Shown here piece after piece: positions 16,701 through 23,190 of a stretch of 23,190 nt of DNA. The first letter of the stretch is position 1; each line of letters begins with the position of its first letter. Origin of the DNA: Bacteroidales bacterium (GTDB taxonomy: Bacteria; Bacteroidota; Bacteroidia; Bacteroidales; VadinHA17); contig PMNJ01000353.1 of the NCBI GenBank assembly GCA_003162595.1, positions 139 to 23,328 on the forward strand, read 5' to 3'. The position numbers and the translations under genes are program-made. The notes under the pieces are model-generated. The model saw only the letters and a list, made by a program, of their open reading frames with translations, searched no databases and was not told the DNA's origin.

Positions 16701-18902
16701 TTCAATTTGAAGCAATCCGCATTGTTCAAGATTTGGTAAGACTACCCGCCAACTTCTACGAAGGTCATGTAGTAAACGATACATGATAAAATCTTTGAAA
16801 GAATCTTCGTTTTCTTTTTTAGGACCAGGGAAAGTTGCAGGTTGTTTGGCAAATTGCTCTTGTGTAATATTTAAGCTCTCGAATACTTTATCGGAAATAT
16901 TTGTAAAATCAAGACTGTTATGAGTTTCAATTGCTTTCCAAATTGCAGCCCTCAATTGTCCAACCTTTACAAAATCATTGAAATGCCCAGCTTGCAAGGA
17001 AGCATCTTGTCTGTTATCTGTAAAACTTAACAATTTTTGTTTTTCTGATGCTTCTCCAAATTGTTGTAATTGGGTGATTGTTTCAAAAGACAGGACTGTT
17101 GTGGCTGTACTTCGTCCTTCTCCACCAAGTTTCATCACTTTTGTCCATTCTGCAGTTTGAGCTTCGTAAATGGAGCCTGATGTTGGGTCGAACATAAGAG
17201 GAGAAGGCATAAACCAACCTTCAAATTCATTTGATACGTCAAAAGAGAAATTGCCTTGTTTATCAAAATTTATTTTTCGAGGAAGACGAACTTCTCTCTC
17301 TGATTTTAATTTTCTTGTTCCATCCTTTCTAGGAGGACTAAACCAAGTTTCCGGTAAATCAGGAATATCTCTTTCTGCATCCCAAATTGTTTCTTCATCT
17401 TCATTATGTTGGATAAAAATGTAGCCTTCAACACTAATAATTTCGTCATCATCTTCATCAACAATATCATAAAACTCTCTAGGAATGATTTTCGATTCAT
17501 TACTATTTAACTTTACACAAGCAAATTCATGACCAGAAGAACGACTAAATACAAGTGGATATAGTCTGGTTTCTTTATTTTCTGCATATAACCCCGCATC
17601 CAGATATAAATCTCTACTAGTTTGATTACCAAGTGTCGCATATACAGAACCTGTCTGTGCAATAAATTGATGAATACGATAAGGAAGGTAATTTTTCTTC
17701 TTTTGGGTATTTGAATTAAGGATATTTGCCCATTCCAGAAGTTGTTGAAGATGTTCAAGAGCTTTTGTTTTTTCTACTCCTGCAGCAGCGGATAACAGGT
17801 CAGCAATATTATTTAATGTTGCTGGTTTTCTGCGAATTAATATTCCTTCCTTAATTGCTAATGCAATTTGTTCTTCAATCCAGTTAGCAGTAGCATGATG
17901 TTCAAATTCATCAAAGCCATTTTCGATTGATATCCCGTTTTCGATTGCACTTTTCAAATCAACCTTATCAGGTGACTTACTACCGCCAATACTCCTAACC
18001 AAATATTCATTGACAACCTGAGCTGATTTAATTTCAGATCCAAAAATTGTAGATGCAATTTCTGCGACCTTTTCCTTCTGTTCCAAAAGAGTGGAGTCTT
18101 CGCTCGACACCATGGTTGCAGATGTGCCAATTGACAGTATGTGATTACTGGCAGCTGATTTTATTCTTCTTATTAATATCGAAACATCTGAGCCTTGTCG
18201 GCCTCTGTATGTATGCAATTCATCAAAGACCAAATACTTTATATTGTCTAAAATGTTTTTTCTTAAGTCTACATCCTTTCCACCCCTGGTCATGATTAAC
18301 TCCAGCATCATGTAATTAGTTAGAATAATATGGGGTGTATTTAATCTTAGTCTATCTCTCTTCTCTTCATCTTCCTGGCCAGTATATTGGTCAAATGTTA
18401 CAGGAAACGTTTTTTGATATTTTTCTTCATAGTTTACCTTAAACTTATCAATTTCCTTGAACTGAGAATTTATTAGAGCATTCATTGGATATACAACTAC
18501 CGCCTGAACTTTATTGGTTGTTAAGGCTCCCTGATTGAGGATGTGGTTAAAGATTGTTGCCATGTAGGTAAGCGATTTCCCGGAACCAGTTCCTGAGGTA
18601 ACAATAAATTCACTTCCTTTTGCACCTAATAGAATTGCTTCTTCCTGATGCCTATACAAACTGAATCCGCTAAATATTTTATCTATTTCACTATGAAGAT
18701 GCCCTTCGTTTACCAAAGCTGATAATGGTCTTCCTTTTTCAAATGTCGGGTTGAATTGAACTAAAGGCTCCGGCCATAATTTCTTGTTGCTAATTTCTTT
18801 ATCAACGAATTCAAGAATTTCCGGATCTTTAATATTCAAAAAACTTTGAATATAGGTTTTGTAATTATCTATTAGCTTTTTATGAAAGTTAAGTATATCC
18901 AT
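13743..18902 (-). CDS. Giant DUF1998 helicase (DrmA/DrmB- and DruE-like) with C-terminal Vsr-like nuclease domain
   Basis: A 1719-aa SF2 helicase. Motifs in order: Walker A GTGSGKS (104-110), DELH (227-230), SAT (261-263), FTDNRQDASLQAGH (627-640), CSPTMELGIDISDL (978-991), QRSGRAGR (1008-1015). The FTDNRQDASLQAG and EHTGQ...SPTMELG signatures belong to the COG1205/DUF1998 group that includes MrfA, DruE and the DISARM proteins. A DUF1998 region spans ~1460-1583 (ILIYEAAEGSLGVL, LLSYYNQ), but three of the four usual Zn-binding cysteines appear replaced. The last ~90 residues form a Vsr/DUF559-like PD-(D/E)XK domain: RPDFFY (D1656), then FCDGTPHD (D1668, H1672). So one chain combines motor, DUF1998 and nuclease functions that DISARM spreads over DrmA, DrmB and DrmC. 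It is the first gene of the helicase/methylase operon. Confidence 0.88.
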   Translation of the reverse strand: MDILNFHKKLIDNYKTYIQSFLNIKDPEILEFVDKEISNKKLWPEPLVQFNPTFEKGRPLSALVNEGHLHSEIDKIFSGFSLYRHQEEAILLGAKGSEFIVTSGTGSGKSLTYMATIFNHILNQGALTTNKVQAVVVYPMNALINSQFKEIDKFKVNYEEKYQKTFPVTFDQYTGQEDEEKRDRLRLNTPHIILTNYMMLELIMTRGGKDVDLRKNILDNIKYLVFDELHTYRGRQGSDVSILIRRIKSAASNHILSIGTSATMVSSEDSTLLEQKEKVAEIASTIFGSEIKSAQVVNEYLVRSIGGSKSPDKVDLKSAIENGISIENGFDEFEHHATANWIEEQIALAIKEGILIRRKPATLNNIADLLSAAAGVEKTKALEHLQQLLEWANILNSNTQKKKNYLPYRIHQFIAQTGSVYATLGNQTSRDLYLDAGLYAENKETRLYPLVFSRSSGHEFACVKLNSNESKIIPREFYDIVDEDDDEIISVEGYIFIQHNEDEETIWDAERDIPDLPETWFSPPRKDGTRKLKSEREVRLPRKINFDKQGNFSFDVSNEFEGWFMPSPLMFDPTSGSIYEAQTAEWTKVMKLGGEGRSTATTVLSFETITQLQQFGEASEKQKLLSFTDNRQDASLQAGHFNDFVKVGQLRAAIWKAIETHNSLDFTNISDKVFESLNITQEQFAKQPATFPGPKKENEDSFKDFIMYRLLHDLRRSWRVVLPNLEQCGLLQIEYKYLTESVVDNSLWKPNDLLYAMSPEERQEFLHQIFDFFRKSFALSFSMLEPSAIAQNAKRIREKLRHPWTLDETEKLEFPSHIRLEKLSNTALNLYTESGGLQSVFGRYIRKISAQHGIDIRGKQIYNDFTYSLLEFLTGAGWLSKKPAKSSNNEQISIFQLKVDNILWHKGDGKTLIPDLIKNRSYKPLKQEPNKYFQSFYQTNFHTIKPIEGREHTGQISSEKRKIREEEFRSGKIGALFCSPTMELGIDISDLSIVHMRNVPPSPSNYVQRSGRAGRSGQAALVIVYCSNFSAHDRHYFKHSTQMVAGTVTAPRIDLINQELLLSHLHASIFTRRSLSTLNNSLGDLVDKSNLETLSLKQEILDSIKISEEEKLIILAKFKKVIDDNYFIKELNKRKPSWFTDSWIKQNINEFENSFDHSLERWRKLYKAAQTQIKAATSIIENRIYADNHEKKKEAYKSLRQAERQRDLLLNETNEPGKSSGKNKDQSEFYPYRYLASEGFLPGYNFTRLPVRSFLESEDAGGEFISRPRFIALNEFGPRNVVYHDGSQYRIDRLILTEAELKLEKGKICPKTGYFLYDKQYGYEVDPIINETLQLDPRKHVHTTLIEMSETRAYEVERITCQEEERTKKGYDIQTYFAVDGGFENTVEGIVSVSDDKLLHIHYLPSCRIFKLNLKWRASKEYGFTINLNTGYWQSKKQKEENGEKDEIKDVKLFTSDTANALYIQPIKSLGLKGGGNGVITLMYAIKRAIENYFQVESNEIGATIMGEEEAPNILIYEAAEGSLGVLSQIVDNPSLYKIIMEEAYKVCFFKNGKEEEGEVLPATYDDLLSYYNQFYHQQIDRNLIREALKNLKESTVEILSNKAFSSYDEHYQFMQASRDPNSSTEDKILKFLYQHKLKLPDDAQPKITNMYVRPDFFYKPNVCIFCDGTPHDETQVKEDDSAKREALKNAGYQVLVWYYKDSLDEFVAKRPDVFKKVK

Positions 18903-19008
18903 ATTCGAGTGACTTGATAATCTTATAATTTTTCAGTTAGTTTTATCGCTTCATTTAAAGAGCGTTTTACTAAAGGATTCTTGTTTGTCAACCAAAAACT
19001 TGTTTGTT

Positions 19009-19191
19009 TTATTCAAATGTACTATTAATTTTAAAAGCTACCTTAAGGGAGCAGTCTATTAAATTTTTAGAATTTAACTCTGAAGTGAAGAAACCACCAT
19101 TATGTAAGAAATGTCCGGTCGGGACACTCAGTTGGAAAATCCAGTGATCTTGACCATCTTTTGTCGGGGTAAATTGACCATTACACAACAA
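19009..19191 (-). CDS. Doubtful small ORF (60 aa) between the MBL and helicase genes
   Basis: The ORF overlaps the end of the MBL gene by 11 bp and fills most of the 278-bp gap before the helicase gene. The peptide (MLCNGQFTPTKDGQDHWIFQ...) has no recognised domain. The DNA beneath it carries two TTGACCAT repeats 24 bp apart and a small TGTCC/GGACA hairpin, so the repeated GQ in the peptide may simply reflect DNA repeats. I list it because its position and spacing suit an operon gene, but it may be non-coding. Confidence 0.2.
   Translation of the reverse strand: MLCNGQFTPTKDGQDHWIFQLSVPTGHFLHNGGFFTSELNSKNLIDCSLKVAFKINSTFE
19014..19021 (-). promoter_or_regulatory. Weak candidate -7 box for the helicase/methylase operon
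   Basis: TACATTTG on the minus strand fits TAnnTTTG, 112 bp before the helicase ATG. No -33 partner is obvious and the leader would be long. The operon may instead be read through from the MBL gene. Confidence 0.2.
19112..19181. repeat. Two TTGACCAT direct repeats and a small hairpin after the MBL gene
   Basis: TTGACCAT occurs at 19150-19157 and 19174-19181, a 24-bp period. TGTCC (19112-19116) and GGACA (19122-19126) flank the pentamer GGTCG. Spaced repeats of this sort appear at IS21-family ends or as operator sites; neither can be shown here. Confidence 0.3.
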
Positions 19192-20428
19192 TCTTTATTT
19201 TGTCATCAATCAAACTAACGAGGTCTCCAAATATTTCCTGAAATTTTTCCGGTGTTTCAGTATGAACAGGAATTATTTTAACAGGGTTTAAATCTCTCAC
19301 AAAATCTTTTATTGTCTGAATATCTGCATGGCCGCTAGTGTGTAAGCTTATGGTTTCTAATTTTGGGGCATCGAAAAATTCTAAAAAATATTTTGTTTTT
19401 GGATCCTTTTTATATCCTTCCCATTTTGAATATATCAAACCTGCATCACTATAGTCAATACGGTGTTCGATATCAGACAGCATGTTTTCTCTTACCAGGA
19501 TACATAAATCACGCCTACTCTTAAGTTCCTTTTTAGATATTTTCCGCCTGGAGAAACGATTCATTTTTTTTGTTCCCTCCGGAGTATCGTGCATTTTTCG
19601 GGTAAGCCATAAAGGATAGAATATTTTTAATTCTGAATACTGTCCATTCGGAAGATTTGATAGGATATGAGCTGTGAAAATATCTATTATCAGATACCTG
19701 TTGACTTTTTTACAGGCTCTGTAAATCTGTTCTATCCTGTCGATATTGGCTGATGATTGCAAAACAAAAATATTTCCTTGAATTTTGCGCATAAAAGCTT
19801 CAGCTTTCATACCTATGATGTCCTCTTTATCTGCTACAAATTCGTCTTTAAAGATATTAGTCCCTTCTATTAAAAGTACATCTGGATTTTGAGTGCGAGG
19901 ATGTTTTGCGAATTTCTCTGTTAATACTCCTTTTGCTCCGTGTCGACGAAAATCTCCTGTATAAATAACCTTCTTCCCATCACTTTCAATCAAGAATGCG
20001 TAAGAATCAAAAGCGGAATGATCAATTAAGAATGGAGTTACTATGAAATCATTTATTTTAATCGGGATTTCATTTTCGAGAACTCTTTCCGGTACAATTT
20101 TCTTGTCTTTTGAAATAAAATCAAAAATTGTGTTCTGAATTTCAAGTGATGTTTTTCCAATATAGATCGGAATTTCTTCTTTTACTGTTTCAAAAAGCCC
20201 AATGTGGTCGCCATGATTATGGGAAATAAATATCCCATTAATCTTCCTGTCCGTTATTTTGGAATACACAAACAAATCATCAACTAATAATTTCAATTTT
20301 GCTTTTTCCGGATTGTTTGTTTTCGGCAATTCTTCACCTATATCGAAAATAAGCCGGGTCTGATCAGAACAGATTTCAATGCAAGAGCCTCCAATTTGCT
20401 TTGCTCCTCTGTGTATTATTATCTCCAT
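19181..20428 (-). CDS. Beta-CASP metallo-beta-lactamase nuclease (RNase J/CPSF-like)
   Basis: The 415-aa protein has the metal-binding set of the MBL fold: SHNHGDH (69-75, the HxHxDH motif), H137 in DHSAFDS and D159 in YTGDFRRHG. It continues with beta-CASP motifs: an acidic residue in LLIEGTN, H in SLHTSGHAD and H in IIPVHTETP. Beta-CASP enzymes cut or degrade RNA, and some act on DNA. At 415 aa it is shorter than RNase J (~555 aa) and lacks the C-terminal dimerisation domain, closer to archaeal or accessory forms. It overlaps the end of the upstream PD-(D/E)XK gene by 10 bp, so the two are likely made together. Substrate unknown. Confidence 0.88.
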   Translation of the reverse strand: MEIIIHRGAKQIGGSCIEICSDQTRLIFDIGEELPKTNNPEKAKLKLLVDDLFVYSKITDRKINGIFISHNHGDHIGLFETVKEEIPIYIGKTSLEIQNTIFDFISKDKKIVPERVLENEIPIKINDFIVTPFLIDHSAFDSYAFLIESDGKKVIYTGDFRRHGAKGVLTEKFAKHPRTQNPDVLLIEGTNIFKDEFVADKEDIIGMKAEAFMRKIQGNIFVLQSSANIDRIEQIYRACKKVNRYLIIDIFTAHILSNLPNGQYSELKIFYPLWLTRKMHDTPEGTKKMNRFSRRKISKKELKSRRDLCILVRENMLSDIEHRIDYSDAGLIYSKWEGYKKDPKTKYFLEFFDAPKLETISLHTSGHADIQTIKDFVRDLNPVKIIPVHTETPEKFQEIFGDLVSLIDDKIKIVV

Positions 20429-21363
20429 GAAAGTGATTTAATAACTGGATCGTAGTTATAGTATAGTTTTTGGACTGAAATATTTCCGAGGTTTTTTAGT
20501 CCGTCGTTTATCAATTTAATTGCATTATCTCCAATAAACGGGTGAAGTTTGTCTATCAAGAAATACCCGTTTAGTTTTTTGAACTTTTTATCGTAAAGTT
20601 TATCAAAATCTCGGACTTTAGCTTCTTTTGCTTTTCCGGGATATTGAATTCCTCCATTAATAAAAACAGCATCCATCAGGTACAAGTAAAAAAGCAGTTC
20701 GCTTATGATGCCAACTCTTATATTCTTGTATTTGAGTTCGAAAATCGAGAATTCATCAGCATTTAATCCCCATAAATCGATTGCACTTTTCTGACCTGTG
20801 AAAAGACGTGTTTCGGCACTCTTTTTCTCTGTGAAAACACCAGCAGGTAATTGTTGATTTAATGTTTCAAGATTGAATCTTGTCTTTAACAGTTTTTGTG
20901 GATCTGTTACAAATATGCTTTCTATTTTATCTTCAATTTTATTCTCGGAAATTGAACTTTGCTTTAATGAACCGGGATAGTTCATTACCAGGTCAGGTCT
21001 TTGAATAATGTGTGAAAAACTTTGCACTTCACTAATGTTCTTTTTTGAAACAGAAAACCAATTATACATCTTTTGGAATTTGAGTACCCTGAACAGAAAC
21101 CGATTATAGTGTTCAATTTTTTTGTTATCCATAGATGGGGTCCATTCCAATTCAACTTTATCTATTTCGCCAGGAAGCCAACTTTTAAAACAAATAATCC
21201 AGCCTTCAAAGGCTGATTTATTTTCCTGCATGTTTCCTGTTGCATCCGATAATATGACTGATAAACACTTCATTTCAAGTGAAAAGTTTATCGACGAAGG
21301 TAGGCGCACAGACTTAAGTTCTTTAATCTTAGATAGAAGCTTAAGAATTTCGTTATTTTTCAT
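20419..21363 (-). CDS. PD-(D/E)XK nuclease-like protein of unknown family (314 aa)
   Basis: I do not recognise the family by name. A clear nuclease signature lies in the C-terminal half: GQKSAIDLWGLN (D196), then after 12 residues FELKYK (E209-x-K211), followed by a helix RVGIISELLFYLYLM. This D...ExK layout on a strand-turn-strand is typical of PD-(D/E)XK enzymes. E147 or E144 upstream could be the helix-1 acid. The N-terminal ~150 residues show no motif I know; they may bind DNA or protein. The gene starts 11 bp after the HTH gene stop and overlaps the MBL nuclease start by 10 bp, making a two-nuclease pair under an XRE regulator. Confidence 0.72.
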   Translation of the reverse strand: MKNNEILKLLSKIKELKSVRLPSSINFSLEMKCLSVILSDATGNMQENKSAFEGWIICFKSWLPGEIDKVELEWTPSMDNKKIEHYNRFLFRVLKFQKMYNWFSVSKKNISEVQSFSHIIQRPDLVMNYPGSLKQSSISENKIEDKIESIFVTDPQKLLKTRFNLETLNQQLPAGVFTEKKSAETRLFTGQKSAIDLWGLNADEFSIFELKYKNIRVGIISELLFYLYLMDAVFINGGIQYPGKAKEAKVRDFDKLYDKKFKKLNGYFLIDKLHPFIGDNAIKLINDGLKNLGNISVQKLYYNYDPVIKSLSWR

Positions 21364-21374
21364 CTATTTGTTCG

Positions 21375-21623
21375 TTAAACAAAACTTATTTTACGGTCAA
21401 AGTGATTGAGGATAACTATCAAAGTATCTATCCTATAGTCTAAGGTTCCTTTCTCGATCTGGCTGATCCGTGCCGGAGAAACACCTACCTTAAAAGCCAG
21501 TGCCTTCTGACTTATCCATGAATTATTACGCAATTCTTTAACCATCTCCCCGATCCTCTCCCTCTCCTGCTTGGTTAAGTTTGTATTAAAATTCCTTTTT
21601 GGCATATTGCTATTTTTTAACAT
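21375..21623 (-). CDS. XRE-family HTH regulator (82 aa)
   Basis: One HTH domain fills the protein: ERIGEMVKELRNNSWISQKALAFKVGVSPARISQIEKG is a Cro/C1-type HTH with recognition helix around SPARISQIE (49-57). The C-terminus (HFDRKISFV) resembles short HipB/HigA-like antitoxins. It may repress its own operon and act as antitoxin to the 173-aa protein encoded just before. The ATG at 21623 overlaps the previous gene by 14 bp; the ATG at 21605 (M7) would leave a 4-bp gap and is just as likely. Confidence 0.88.
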   Translation of the reverse strand: MLKNSNMPKRNFNTNLTKQERERIGEMVKELRNNSWISQKALAFKVGVSPARISQIEKGTLDYRIDTLIVILNHFDRKISFV

Positions 21624-22131
21624 AAGAAGTGTAGAAAGCTGCCATCTTTTTCATAAGCTTCTCTATTTGAGATATATCTTCCGGGGGCTGATCGATCCAT
21701 TCCATCTTATCATATGTCCCATCGACAAACAGGGCACGGAATTTTGGAGATTTTAAATGATGAACGATATCTTTAAAATCGCTGACCTTTTCAATTTTAA
21801 AGATTGGATCTTTCTTAGAGTATTCTTTTACAAGGTCATCGGTTGGCTTCTGAAGGTAGTAATCTTCTGTAGTATAACTAAATAGTTTTCCGTCAGGCAG
21901 GAAGATCTGAAAGACTTCATCAGTCTGCCGAATGCGGTAAACAGTGGAGCTGCTCCGGTTCTCCAAGATCTCAAGAGTGCAAACCTCCATCATTTTTAAT
22001 CGCTTGACAATATCAATACCAGGTTGGATTACAACATCAACAAAATGCTCATTAAAAAGACTATCGATCTGTATATGGCTAAGCAAGTGCCAGTCATTCC
22101 TAAAAATTACACCTTTCATATATGTTTCCAT
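21610..22131 (-). CDS. Unknown protein (173 aa), partner of the XRE regulator
   Basis: I do not recognise it. The protein is soluble, charged, without membrane segment, and looks alpha/beta; the C-terminal third is helical (ISQIEKLMKKMAAFYTSYVKK). It is the first gene of the operon that goes on to the HTH, PD-(D/E)XK and MBL genes and overlaps or abuts the HTH gene. A toxin followed by an XRE antitoxin (HigBA order) would have this layout, but HigB proteins are ~100 aa and no RelE-fold residues are evident, so a co-regulator or sensor is equally possible. A good promoter lies just upstream. M5 is an alternative start because the promoter is only 9 bp from the first ATG. Confidence 0.7.
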   Translation of the reverse strand: METYMKGVIFRNDWHLLSHIQIDSLFNEHFVDVVIQPGIDIVKRLKMMEVCTLEILENRSSSTVYRIRQTDEVFQIFLPDGKLFSYTTEDYYLQKPTDDLVKEYSKKDPIFKIEKVSDFKDIVHHLKSPKFRALFVDGTYDKMEWIDQPPEDISQIEKLMKKMAAFYTSYVKK

Positions 22132-22139
22132 TGTTTACA

Positions 22140-22172
22140 CAAATTTAGGGTTTTTATTGTCCCATGCTCAAA
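22140..22172 (-). promoter_or_regulatory. Bacteroidota-type promoter of the defence operon
   Basis: On the minus strand TTTG (22169-22172) is followed after 21 bp by TAAATTTG (22140-22147). This matches the -33 TTTG and -7 TAnnTTTG of Bacteroidota sigma-factor promoters at the right distance. Transcription would start only a few bases before the 173-aa gene, giving a nearly leaderless mRNA or a start at M5. It is the clearest promoter in the window and could drive the whole region down to 4043. Confidence 0.55.
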
Positions 22173-22174
22173 AA

Positions 22175-22215
22175 CAATAATAGCCAGCCGTTTCTCGATG
22201 TTAACGGCTGGCTAT
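22175..22215 (-). terminator. Strong 13-bp hairpin with T-rich tail on the minus strand
   Basis: ATAGCCAGCCGTT (22180-22192) and AACGGCTGGCTAT (22203-22215) are a perfect 13-bp inverted repeat with a 10-nt loop. On the minus strand the stem is followed by TATTGTTTTTG, as in an intrinsic terminator. It lies directly upstream of the promoter of the 173-aa gene and would insulate the operon from ArdC transcription. An operator or element-end role is possible. Confidence 0.6.
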
Positions 22216-22321
22216 CCGCCCATGTCTCAGCGCATTTGCTTTTAAATTTTGCTTTAATAAAGTTCATAGGATTAAACAGTTTTTTCGGTGTGTCACTTTT
22301 TAAAATTTAGAATAGAAAAGT

Positions 22322-22355
22322 AAGCGGGGATGGGGTTCCCAACCCCGCTTTTTTT
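22322..22355. terminator. Terminator after the ArdC-like gene
   Basis: AAGCGGGG (22322-22329) pairs with CCCCGCTT (22343-22350), with a nested GGGGTT/AACCCC option. The + strand has a run of seven T after the stem; on the minus strand the tail TTACTTTTC also is T-rich. It begins 3 bp after the ArdC stop codon and probably ends that mRNA. Confidence 0.7.
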
Positions 22356-23190
22356 AACTGACCATTTCAACTTCTTCCACTTCTTCGACCTCGTCATGGT
22401 TTTCTGATTTGATATTGAAATAAGGTACTGTTTCCGGAAATCTTTCAGCTATATAACTGATAGCCTTGTAAGCTTCACCGCAAACTTTGAAAGCCAGGTT
22501 TTCATCTTCTTCCAGGCTCTCTTTCCAGCCCTGCAGATAAACAGCTGAGTTAATTTTTTGCTGTTCAGGAGCAAAATTATTGCTGGCCATAATGAAAGCG
22601 GAGCTTATTTCTGCTACCAGTTCTTCAATTGCATAGGCCTGTTTATGGTCTTTATAGCTCTCATTAAACTTTTTTATTCTCCCGGTTCTGATTTCGTGGC
22701 CGGTGCTGTGTGTTACTTCGTGTAACATCGTAGCATAAAAAAACTCATTGTTTTTAAATTGGGGTCTGTCAGTAAGTTGAATAAAATCTTCAATAGGACT
22801 ATAAAAACACCGATCTGAACCGGGGACCAGGTTAATTTTGCATTCCCATGAAGAAAGAACTTTTTCGCAACCTTCCAGAATTTTTTCCGGATTTGAGTTA
22901 ATATTTCCATTGCCTTCTGTTTCATTTAACAAGGTGTTATTGATTACTGTTTGCAAGCTTTCCCCAGTCTGGACATTTGAAAACTGAGCAACATTAAAAA
23001 CATGGTGAATTTTAATAAATGGTAGCTTTGTTATTTTAGCCTCATTTAATTGTGCTGTTGTCCAGGTGTTATATGGGTTTTCAGGTAAATTTTTCCTTTG
23101 TCCGTTTACCATTTTGTAAAAAGAAAAGCTGTAAAAATATACCGGCAAACCTTCACTTCCTTTGTTAACCAGATAACCAAGGCTTAAGCC
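22354..23190 (-). CDS. ArdC-like antirestriction zincin metalloprotease, 3' part, start outside window
   Basis: The frame is open to the right edge. The only apparent start inside the window is a TTG at 23148, and the residues before it (GYLVNKGSEGLPVYFY) continue a typical ArdC N-domain, so the true start is beyond 23190. The frame holds the N-domain end with the ENPYNTWTTAQ region, then HEVTHSTGH (HExxH zinc site; third ligand probably the Glu of EELVAEISS), and an acidic tail (DEVEEVEEVE). ArdC proteins are carried by plasmids and conjugative elements and bind single-stranded DNA; they protect incoming DNA from restriction. The C-terminal ~60 residues (GWKESLEED...AYKAISYI) match the usual ArdC end. 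The gene suggests that the neighbouring island is, or was, part of a conjugative element. Confidence 0.9.
   Translation of the reverse strand, partial: GLSLGYLVNKGSEGLPVYFYSFSFYKMVNGQRKNLPENPYNTWTTAQLNEAKITKLPFIKIHHVFNVAQFSNVQTGESLQTVINNTLLNETEGNGNINSNPEKILEGCEKVLSSWECKINLVPGSDRCFYSPIEDFIQLTDRPQFKNNEFFYATMLHEVTHSTGHEIRTGRIKKFNESYKDHKQAYAIEELVAEISSAFIMASNNFAPEQQKINSAVYLQGWKESLEEDENLAFKVCGEAYKAISYIAERFPETVPYFNIKSENHDEVEEVEEVEMVS

Noticed and set aside
4043..18902. BREX system
   Set aside because: The SNF2 helicase and methylase resemble BrxHII and PglX, but PglZ, BrxC, BrxA and BrxB are all absent.
1..23190. CRISPR array, tRNA or rRNA genes
   Set aside because: No regularly spaced repeats of CRISPR type and no tRNA or rRNA signatures were seen on either strand.

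Overview
All recognisable genes in this AT-rich window lie on the minus strand, so transcription runs from right to left. The composition, the scarcity of clear Shine-Dalgarno sequences and several TAnnTTTG boxes (the -7 element of Bacteroidota promoters) suggest a Bacteroidota genome. A serine recombinase gene is cut by the left edge and an ArdC-like antirestriction gene by the right edge. Everything between looks like a dense, probably mobile, defence island.

Right to left. (1) 22354-23190: 3' part of an ArdC-like zinc-metalloprotease gene with a terminator. (2) 22140-22215: a terminator-like hairpin next to a good Bacteroidota promoter. (3) 22131-19181: a short operon with an unrecognised 173-aa protein, an XRE-type HTH protein, a PD-(D/E)XK nuclease-like protein and a beta-CASP metallo-beta-lactamase nuclease. 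(4) 18902-4043: a compact operon with a 1719-aa DUF1998 superfamily-2 helicase ending in a Vsr-like nuclease domain, a DrmD-type SNF2 helicase, a 1576-aa N6-adenine methyltransferase, a 124-aa PIN-like protein and a UvrD-family helicase. (5) 3832-4039: two tandem inverted-repeat elements. (6) 3724-416: a ParA-type ATPase, an Mrr-type nuclease, a HEPN (AbiU2-like) protein and a membrane-anchored protein. (7) 216-1: the serine recombinase.

The helicase/methylase operon resembles class 1 DISARM (DrmD, DrmMI, DrmA, DrmB) but is rearranged. The helicase and DUF1998 modules are fused as in DruE of Druantia. A Vsr-like domain stands where DISARM would use the DrmC phospholipase-D nuclease. The most striking point is the last ~215 residues of the methyltransferase, which look like a complete VapB45-type antitoxin (HTH plus DUF433). 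The next gene, 11 bp downstream, looks like its partner, a VapC45/DUF5615 PIN-like toxin. I infer a restriction-like defence system whose modification enzyme carries its own antitoxin, so that loss of the methylase could free a toxin. Domain calls come from motifs I read in the sequence and from remembered families; no database search was possible.
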